Assembly: GCA_024720975.1 (NCBI GenBank)
Contig: JANJXX010000001.1
Span: 250,811-314,810 of the forward strand
DNA length: 64,000 nt
Origin: Candidatus Panguiarchaeum symbiosum
Lineage (GTDB): Archaea > Asgardarchaeota > Njordarchaeia > Njordarchaeales > Panguiarchaeaceae
Direction of reading: 5' to 3'
Below, piece by piece: positions 58,683 to 64,000 of this stretch. Positions within the stretch are counted from its first letter, which is position 1, and every line of letters begins with the position of its first letter. The position numbers and the translations under genes are program-made. Below the pieces are notes generated by a model, which saw nothing but the letters and a program-made list of their open reading frames with translations, was not told the DNA's origin and ran no database searches.

Positions 58683-58949
58683 TCAAAACAACTAGGACCA
58701 AATTTTGATTGAGTAGGAAGAAGACATTAAACTTAATCCGAATTTTTACAGACTCCTCTTAGATTCCACAATACGAGGCTTCTTTAAGGTCTATCTGCGT
58801 CTATATATCTGTCTTGGTAGACTTCTCATTAATGACAGCTATACGATCGAAATTTTGTGGATTGAGGAACATTAGTGGTAAGCAGCAGACTTCAGCGTTA
58901 TTCAAATCAACACAAATTACTTTATTCACTCTTGACTTGAAGTGAGATA

Positions 58950-59288
58950 TCAGCTATATTCACGCCAACCGTAGCCACATTTTGGACACTTGTATATTCG
59001 CACTGGAGGTTCATCTGCGGCCCTACTTTGTATGGAGGTATAATACACTGGACTATGTCCACACTTGGGGCAAGAGGTGATTGAACTCAAGGCACCTAGT
59101 TCTTCTCTCTCAATAATAACACCCTCATCAATAGTCTTAACTTTTTTGCTTAATCTTAATCCCTCTATGCTTCTATGTTGAGTAGTCTTATCTTCCACTT
59201 TATAGTTACACACTGGACACGTCCAAATTGTCTTATTTTCACAGTCTTGCCGTTCTAAGGGGGTTCCACAATTAGGACATAACCTCAA
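58950..59288 (-). CDS. tfs: Transcription factor S (TFS/RpoM, TFIIS-like), full length
   Basis: 112 residues with two zinc ribbons: LCPNCGTPLE...TCPVCNYKV at the N-terminus and TSCPKCGHSPVYYTSIQSRAADEPPVRIYKCPKCGYGWREY at the C-terminus. The tip has SRAADEPP, with D-E the catalytic hairpin that stimulates RNA cleavage by polymerase. Start TTG 59288. Compare the shortened paralog at 27309-27575. A 42-codon GTG frame downstream (58801-58929) is not supported as a gene; the 260-base spacer shows nothing else. Confidence 0.94.
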   Translation of the reverse strand: MRLCPNCGTPLERQDCENKTIWTCPVCNYKVEDKTTQHRSIEGLRLSKKVKTIDEGVIIEREELGALSSITSCPKCGHSPVYYTSIQSRAADEPPVRIYKCPKCGYGWREYS

Positions 59289-59415
59289 ATCTATGCACCA
59301 GCATTGCAGTAGGACTAAACCTATCTTTTAATACTTTAAAAGCAATAGAAAATGTTTGAGAGCCTCTCTTACATTTCTCATCTGTCTTAAGAGCTACACC
59401 TAAAGGTCTACTGCA

Positions 59416-61182
59416 ATGCCAAAAGATGAAGCTCAATCAATTTCCCCGGCTCAGTTTTTCAGTATGAATAGGGCTATAGCTGGTTTTACGAATCCTGCAA
59501 AATCCTTATATACGACAATAAGAGAACTTATAGAGAATTCTCTTGACGCCTGTGAGGCGATTAACGTCTTCCCAAACATTTGCATAAGGGTTCGAAGACT
59601 TACACCCGAAGAACTGAGAGAGTTAGGCATCATTGACATACTAGCTGCTAAAACTCAAAAAGCAGGAGAGAGAATAAATAATGTTCGTGAGGAGGCTAGT
59701 TCTCAATCAAAAGAGGAGGAAGATGAAGAGGAATCCGCTGTTCCAGAAGTCTTTGAAATTATTGTATCAGACAACGGGAAAGGCATACCTAGCGATAAGA
59801 TACCAATTTTACTTGGAAAAGTGTTGACATCTACAAAATATAAAATCAAGCAACAAAGAGGAAGATTTGGCCTCGGACTGAAAATGGCTATAATTTACAG
59901 CTTGCAGGAACTTAATACCCCCGTAGAGGTATGGTCCGCCACAAGATCTGAAAAATTTCTAAGCTACTACAAGTTGAAGATAGATATTGTTAACAATGAA
60001 CCCATAATCCTGGAGAAAAAAGAGATAAACAAAAGTGAATTTAAAGATCCTTGGAATAGGAAGATGCAACATGGTACTGTAATAAAACTTCTGATAGTCG
60101 GAGATTGGACTCGCGCAAAACCATATGTACTTGAATATTTAAAACAACTCGCTATAATAACTCCATATGCAACATTTTTATTCGAAGGACCAAATGACGA
60201 AAAAATATATTATGAACGTGTTAGCAACAAAATGCCGCCGCCTGCAAAAGAATCCAAGTATCACTTATCCGGCATAGACGCTCAAACTTTAATTCAGTTA
60301 ATGCGCGAACACAAGAGACTTAGTATACTTGAGTTCCTAACAATAACTTTCGAGAGAGTAGGAGAAAAAACCGCCAGGAAGTTCCTGAAAGCTCTCAAAG
60401 TACGTCCTGAAACCCCCGTGAAGAATATACTCAGAAATGACAAATTAATAACTTCATTCGTGCGCTTGGCATCTGTATACAAATTTAAGCGCCCTGATCC
60501 ATCGGCCCTGTCTCCTATAGGTGAGGAGCTACTGAAGCAAGGATTAACTGCAATCCTAAAGCCTGCATTTACCGCTACGTATCAACGAAAACCTATCTCT
60601 CTTCAGGGACATCCATTGATAGTTGAGGCAGCTGTGGCTTACGGTGGCGAGATTCAACCCGGCATAAAACTCCTAAGATTTGCAAACAGAGTTCCATTGC
60701 TCCATAAAACCAAGAGCGATGTTGGATGGAAAGCTTTAGAAGAAATAGATCTATCGCGATACAAAGTCACGGAACAGGATCCTATAGTTCTTGCAGTTAG
60801 TGTTGTCTCTACCAAGATACCTTTCCCAACGACTTCAAAGGACTATATTGATGACGTTGACATTTTACGCCGAGAAATAAAGCTAGCGTTTATGAGAGTC
60901 CTAAGAAAGCTAAGGATATATCTAACACATCTAGAGAGATTGAAACAACTGGAGGAAAAACGCAAAGCTCTAATGAGATACACCAAAAAATTTGCTACCA
61001 GTATATCCAAGATACTGAAAACAGATCCTAAATACAAGGATTGCATAGAAGCGCGAGATGACGCTATTTATGCTTACCTAGTAGATATAATAGATCACAG
61101 AATCTCTACCAAAACAGAAACTTCCAGGAGCGTGCATCAAGCGCCACAAAATCCAGGCGAAACTGAAAGTAAAAATCTTTGA
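59416..61182 (+). CDS. top6B: DNA topoisomerase VI subunit B
   Basis: ATP-binding GHKL subunit. Motifs: TIRELIENSLDACEAI (N box), IIVSDNGKGIPSDKI (G1), GRFGLGLKMAIIYSLQ (G2-like), and the transducer segment with the switch lysine in LLHKTKSDVGW. An acidic 20-residue insertion (SSQSKEEEDEEESAV) interrupts the GHKL domain at about 95-115. 588 residues is normal. Subunit A is not adjacent; three tRNA genes follow. Confidence 0.96.
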   Translation: MPKDEAQSISPAQFFSMNRAIAGFTNPAKSLYTTIRELIENSLDACEAINVFPNICIRVRRLTPEELRELGIIDILAAKTQKAGERINNVREEASSQSKEEEDEEESAVPEVFEIIVSDNGKGIPSDKIPILLGKVLTSTKYKIKQQRGRFGLGLKMAIIYSLQELNTPVEVWSATRSEKFLSYYKLKIDIVNNEPIILEKKEINKSEFKDPWNRKMQHGTVIKLLIVGDWTRAKPYVLEYLKQLAIITPYATFLFEGPNDEKIYYERVSNKMPPPAKESKYHLSGIDAQTLIQLMREHKRLSILEFLTITFERVGEKTARKFLKALKVRPETPVKNILRNDKLITSFVRLASVYKFKRPDPSALSPIGEELLKQGLTAILKPAFTATYQRKPISLQGHPLIVEAAVAYGGEIQPGIKLLRFANRVPLLHKTKSDVGWKALEEIDLSRYKVTEQDPIVLAVSVVSTKIPFPTTSKDYIDDVDILRREIKLAFMRVLRKLRIYLTHLERLKQLEEKRKALMRYTKKFATSISKILKTDPKYKDCIEARDDAIYAYLVDIIDHRISTKTETSRSVHQAPQNPGETESKNL

Positions 61183-61264
61183 GCAACATAGATTAGACCT
61201 AGCCCTTTAAAAGCAGCCTAACTAATACTCTAAATTTTGTATTTTGGTATTCAGACAGTAGGCG

Positions 61265-61278
61265 CTGGTCTATACCAG
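61265..61278 (+). repeat. Short hairpin upstream of tRNA-Leu(TAA)
   Basis: CTGGT-CTAT-ACCAG can form a five-base-pair stem with a four-base loop 13 bases upstream of the tRNA. It could mark the end of the Topo VI B transcript or lie in the tRNA leader. Confidence 0.35.
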
Positions 61279-61290
61279 ACTGCCAACTGA

Positions 61291-61390
61291 GCGGGGGTTC
61301 CGGAGAGGACAAACGGGCCGGACACGCACGGGCGCCGGACTTAAGATCCGGTGGCGTATGCCTTCGCGGGTTCGAACCCCGCCCCCCGCA
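61291..61390 (+). tRNA. tRNA-Leu (TAA) with a ~17-nt intron before the anticodon arm
   Basis: Class II tRNA: acceptor GCGGGGG/CCCCCGC, D-stem CCG/CGG, anticodon stem CCGGA/TCCGG with loop CTTAAGA (TAA), long variable arm TGGCGTATGCCTTC, T-arm GCGGG-TTCGAAC-CCCGC, discriminator A. Between the D-stem (ends 61316) and anticodon stem (starts 61335) lie 18 bases where one is expected, so an intron of about 17 bases near position 25/26 is inferred. Confidence 0.88.
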
Positions 61391-61403
61391 CCAATTAAAC
61401 TAG

Positions 61404-61500
61404 GCCGGGGTTCACGAGTTGGAACGTGGCCCGGCTTGAGAAATTGATCATGAGACCGGGTGGCGTTTGCGCCTCGCGGGTTCAAGTCCCGCCCCCGGCA
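61404..61500 (+). tRNA. tRNA-Ser (TGA) with a 14-nt intron at 37/38
   Basis: Class II tRNA: acceptor GCCGGGG/CCCCGGC, D-stem CAC/GTG, anticodon stem CCCGG/CCGGG, variable arm TGGCGTTTGCGCCTC, T-arm GCGGG-TTCAAGT-CCCGC. Removing AAATTGATCATGAG (61441-61454), at the canonical archaeal intron position, gives loop CTTGAGA and anticodon TGA. The acceptor stem looks serine-like but the discriminator is A rather than the usual archaeal serine G. Confidence 0.85.
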
Positions 61501-61540
61501 TCAAAATGACAGGCCGAAACCTCGGAACCTTGGTTGAAAT

Positions 61541-61613
61541 GCCCGGGTAGCTCAGTGGCTAGAGCGCGGGATTCGTAATCCCGAGGCCGCGGGTTCAAAT
61601 CCCGCCCCGGGCT
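61541..61613 (+). tRNA. tRNA-Thr (CGT)
   Basis: 73-nt cloverleaf: acceptor GCCCGGG/CCCGGGC, D-arm GCTC-AGTGGCTA-GAGC, anticodon stem CGGGA/TCCCG with loop TTCGTAA (CGT), T-arm GCGGG-TTCAAAT-CCCGC, discriminator T. No intron. Third of three tRNAs on one strand; differs from tRNA-Thr(TGT) at 13.3 kb in only a few positions. Confidence 0.95.
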
Positions 61614-61761
61614 CTCCTCGATTTATTGATTTTCAATTTTCTTAGCTGAATTGTGTATAATCTGCATATATCGAACTGTATATGTTTTGGGCGAAATTAT
61701 AAGCACAATGCACAGAGGCGCAACTGCTAGTTGCTATATTAAAGAGTTATAGTTGAGACAA

Positions 61762-62580
61762 ATGATCCCAAACACAGCATTTCTGAAGTTATCTGGAATC
61801 CAACTACTTGCCGAAATTCCTGCACTGAGTATCAAGCGCACACTAGTAGTTGCTGATCTTCACATAGGATTTGCCGCTAATCTTTTTCGCTACTCTTTGC
61901 GCGCAAGAGAACGCATTTCAAAATACCAAGTTTTATCTATGATCCATGCAATTTCATCGGTTGCTGAGAAGCATTATGATAAGCTTGTGATTGTAGGAGA
62001 TGTCAAAGATAGTATCGGTATGCCAAGAAAGTTCATTCTGAATGCTATTGATAAGTTCTTCTCGAAAGTTGGAGAATTTTTCAAAAGAGTTGTAATAGTC
62101 AGGGGAAATCACGATGGTGCGCTACTAGATTTGATTGATAAACTCAACCTAAACGTTGATCTAACGGATCATCTAATCTTGCACGACCAGAGAGCATACA
62201 TTGTATTAACGCACGGTCACATGAAGTTGCCATATAGTGACTACGCTAAGTCGGACCTGATAATTACAGGACACCTTCACCCCGCCACGCAATTAGATAA
62301 ACCGTTCGTCGTATGCACTTATAAGGTCAAAGAAAGCATCAAAAAAACCCTAATAATAATTCCTGCACTTAATCCAAAGGTCTGGGGTACTGCAGTGAAT
62401 TGTGATGCAATCTATAGTCTATTAAGAACGATAATCCCAAAGGACTTTCAATCAATTACCATAGAGGACGCTAACCTTATAGGCAGAACTACATTGGAAA
62501 AAATGATATGCGAACAAGAGCTAGGATTAACTCATTCACCACTGCTCAATGATAAGAAAGCACGGACTAATTCCCAATAA
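61762..62580 (+). CDS. Calcineurin-like metallophosphoesterase (COG1407 type)
   Basis: About 272 residues with TLVVADLHIGFAANLF, LVIVGDVKDSIG, VIVRGNHDGALLD, YIVLTHGHMKLP and LIITGHLHPATQ in order: the standard metal-binding set. It is of the same type as the protein at 36454-37224 but not closely similar in the linkers. Start ATG 61762 (TTG 61753 possible). Its last 49 bases overlap the convergent porB gene. Substrate unknown. Confidence 0.85.
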   Translation: MIPNTAFLKLSGIQLLAEIPALSIKRTLVVADLHIGFAANLFRYSLRARERISKYQVLSMIHAISSVAEKHYDKLVIVGDVKDSIGMPRKFILNAIDKFFSKVGEFFKRVVIVRGNHDGALLDLIDKLNLNVDLTDHLILHDQRAYIVLTHGHMKLPYSDYAKSDLIITGHLHPATQLDKPFVVCTYKVKESIKKTLIIIPALNPKVWGTAVNCDAIYSLLRTIIPKDFQSITIEDANLIGRTTLEKMICEQELGLTHSPLLNDKKARTNSQ

Positions 62581-63455
62581 AGCTCCATCTGTTGCCGAAG
62601 TTTCTCAGCATGCCATTCTTTCATTGCTCTAAAGCGACCTTGTTTTTCTATAAATCGTTCTAAGGGGACTCTCTTAGAGGGATCTATTAGTGTCGTACTT
62701 GGAGGCGTTAGGCGGAATTTTATCTTACCACCAATTACTTCCGCTTCCCAAAGAGGCCAGAATCCTGTTTCAACGGCGAGCCTTCCTAGTTCAATTGTTA
62801 AGCTTGAGTCAAATCTCCAACCTGGTGGATCTGGAGCTAGAATGTGTATATATCTCAACCCCTCCCCCCTAAATGAGGCCGCCTTCTTTACTTTATTGTA
62901 TATGTCTATTGGATAGCCAACTGAGGTTGTAGCAACGTACCTAACGCCATGATCCAATAATATAAACGGCATAGGTTTCTTTATTTCAGTTTTACCAGCC
63001 CAAGTGGTTGTAGTCCATGCGCCTGGTGGTGTAGCTCCACTCCTCTGTATGCCAGTGTTCATGTACGCTTCGTTGTCGTAACATATCACGATTATGTCCT
63101 CGCCGCGTTCAGCCGCACCTGACACTGTTGCTAATCCTATGTCTACTAATCCTCCATCCCCACCCCAAGCGACAACATTGACGTCTGTGTACCCCTTCTT
63201 CGTGAGAGCTCGCTTGATTCCGGATGCGACAGCTGCAGCACTAGCAAAAGCTACGTTATAAGTAATTACGTTAAATGATACTCCTGGATATACTCCTTGG
63301 TAAACAGAACTGCAACTTGCAGGTATGACTAGAATTGTTTTTTCGCCCAGCGCCTTTAGAGCCATACGGAGTGCTATTGTGGAGGGACAGCCTGGGCACG
63401 CTGAATGTCCGCGTAACAACAAATCTGGTTTAGAGATAATTTCCTTTAGGCTCAT
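62532..63455 (-). CDS. porB: Pyruvate:ferredoxin oxidoreductase beta subunit
   Basis: TPP-binding subunit converting pyruvate (or a related 2-oxoacid) and CoA to acetyl-CoA, CO2 and reduced ferredoxin. Motifs: HSACPGCPSTIALRMALKALG, ASCSSVYQG, the TPP-binding VVAWGGDGGLVDIG...NEAYMNTGIQRS (GDG...N), and PPGWRFDSSLTIELGRLAVETGFWPLWE. 307 residues is typical. It starts directly after the porA stop. Confidence 0.93.
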   Translation of the reverse strand: MSLKEIISKPDLLLRGHSACPGCPSTIALRMALKALGEKTILVIPASCSSVYQGVYPGVSFNVITYNVAFASAAAVASGIKRALTKKGYTDVNVVAWGGDGGLVDIGLATVSGAAERGEDIIVICYDNEAYMNTGIQRSGATPPGAWTTTTWAGKTEIKKPMPFILLDHGVRYVATTSVGYPIDIYNKVKKAASFRGEGLRYIHILAPDPPGWRFDSSLTIELGRLAVETGFWPLWEAEVIGGKIKFRLTPPSTTLIDPSKRVPLERFIEKQGRFRAMKEWHAEKLRQQMELYWELVRAFLSLSSGE

Positions 63456-64000
63456 CTAGATCACCTTGTTGACGACTTTCTTTATTTGCTCGGGGAGAAT
63501 TTCATCACCACCAAGACCTAAGCTTACAGAGTACACTGGTATTTCGGTATTGTATCTATGCAGGACGCTTCTTAATTCCATCGCAAGAATCCCATCGTGT
63601 CCTATACTTAGATCACGTTCTACAACGATTACCTTGTTTTTGTCCTTGAGGACATCAACAATTTCCTTTGACGGGAAGGGTCTAAAGAACCGAACTTTTA
63701 ATGATCCCACGCGCTTTCCTTCCTTTCTCAGTTCAGCAGCGACGTTCTCAGCAGTTTCGGCAATGCTTGCCATTGAAACTATTACTACTTCAGCCCCATC
63801 AGTTTCGTATTCTTTTATTAAGTCACCGTGGTTTATCCCAAATAACTCCTCGTACTCCTTGACAGTTTTCTTGATTGTATCCTTCGCATTCAGCATTGCT
63901 TTGTGCATGTCCCATCTTAAGTGGACAGTGTCCCACGGCCAAAGTATGTTACCAAAAGCGAAGGGTTTGGACACCTCAGGATTTAGAACATAGTGTGGCG
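63456..64000 (-). CDS. porA: Pyruvate:ferredoxin oxidoreductase alpha subunit, C-terminal part (truncated by window edge)
   Basis: The frame runs off the right edge, so only about 180 residues of the C-terminus are visible. VVIVSMASIAETAENVAAELRKEGKRVGSLKVRFFRPFPSKEIVDVLKDKNKVIVVERDLSIGHDG is typical of PorA domain II. The codon at 63974 is GTG, but in-frame codons upstream (HYVLNPEV) continue the protein, so it is not the start. Adjacent to porB in the usual order. Confidence 0.9.
   Translation of the reverse strand, partial: PHYVLNPEVSKPFAFGNILWPWDTVHLRWDMHKAMLNAKDTIKKTVKEYEELFGINHGDLIKEYETDGAEVVIVSMASIAETAENVAAELRKEGKRVGSLKVRFFRPFPSKEIVDVLKDKNKVIVVERDLSIGHDGILAMELRSVLHRYNTEIPVYSVSLGLGGDEILPEQIKKVVNKVI

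Noticed and set aside
58801-58929. 42-codon GTG frame just downstream of TFS
   Set aside because: Protein-like composition but no ribosome-binding site and no recognised homolog; kept only as a note.
61270-61485. 71-codon open frame on the minus strand
   Set aside because: Antisense to tRNA-Leu and tRNA-Ser; not a gene.
1-64000. CRISPR arrays, insertion sequences, prophage or integrase genes
   Set aside because: No regularly spaced repeats, transposase-like frames or integrase motifs were found.

Overview
The window is archaeal chromosome, densely coding, with almost no mobile DNA. Archaeal hallmarks are archaeal/eukaryotic-type ribosomal proteins (eS4, eL18, eL19, eL32), RNA polymerase subunits K and L, transcription factor S, aIF1 and aIF5A, Orc1/Cdc6, topoisomerase VI B, SRP19, CDP-archaeol synthase, an archaeal CCA-adding enzyme, an archaeal RNase P RNA and box C/D guide RNAs. 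A DNA polymerase D small subunit (DP1) argues against Sulfolobales, Desulfurococcales or Thermoproteales. The intron-rich tRNAs and eukaryote-like informational genes point to the TACK/Korarchaeota side. The lineage cannot be fixed from the sequence alone.

Layout. 0-6.5 kb: ribosomal genes (uL13, eL18, uL24, eS4, uL5) with rpoK, a phosphodiesterase, a TPR protein, a MIP18-like Fe-S protein, a DUF504 fusion and an XTP pyrophosphatase. 6.5-13.1 kb: TPR proteins, RIO2 kinase, a tRNA cluster and DP1. 13.2-19.2 kb: two tRNAs, uS11-uS9-THUMP protein, a double-SIS protein, and the eL32-eL19-uL18-uS5 operon. 19.3-22.9 kb: RNase P RNA followed at once by tRNA-Arg, Cdc6, and a PIN-ATPase. 22.9-27.1 kb: an operon of an unknown 616-aa protein, SRP19, CarS and the CCA enzyme. 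27.3-34.4 kb: translation genes (an EF-2-like paralog, aIF1, MetAP, aIF5A, LeuRS) with a shortened TFS paralog and a C/D sRNA. 34.5-43.8 kb: HEAT-like protein, metallophosphoesterase, roadblock-like/CRM pair, TPI, FKBP, Mrr-like protein, a C/D sRNA, uridine phosphorylase, RecA-like ATPase and Elp3. 44-48 kb: an operon of a four-CxxC zinc protein, an E2-like (ubiquitin-conjugating fold) protein and an unknown protein, divergent from a large intracellular beta-propeller protein. 48-64 kb: uS10, TOPRIM protein, ATPase, ArgRS, uL3-uL4-uL23, AMMECR1, aminotransferase, a C/D sRNA plus rpoL, TtuA, full-length TFS, Topo VI B, three tRNAs, a metallophosphoesterase and porBA.

Themes. Genes for making and maturing tRNA and ribosomes dominate: RNase P, CCA enzyme, Elp3, TtuA, two synthetases, sRNAs, RIO2, CRM protein, THUMP protein. 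The usual S10/spc/alpha ribosomal super-operon is broken into at least six separate blocks, all on the minus strand. The items most worth a second look are the E2-like operon, the EF-2 paralog lacking the diphthamide loop, paralogs that have lost catalytic parts (TFS, THUMP protein), tRNA introns at unusual positions, and a tRNA-Ala without G3:U70.
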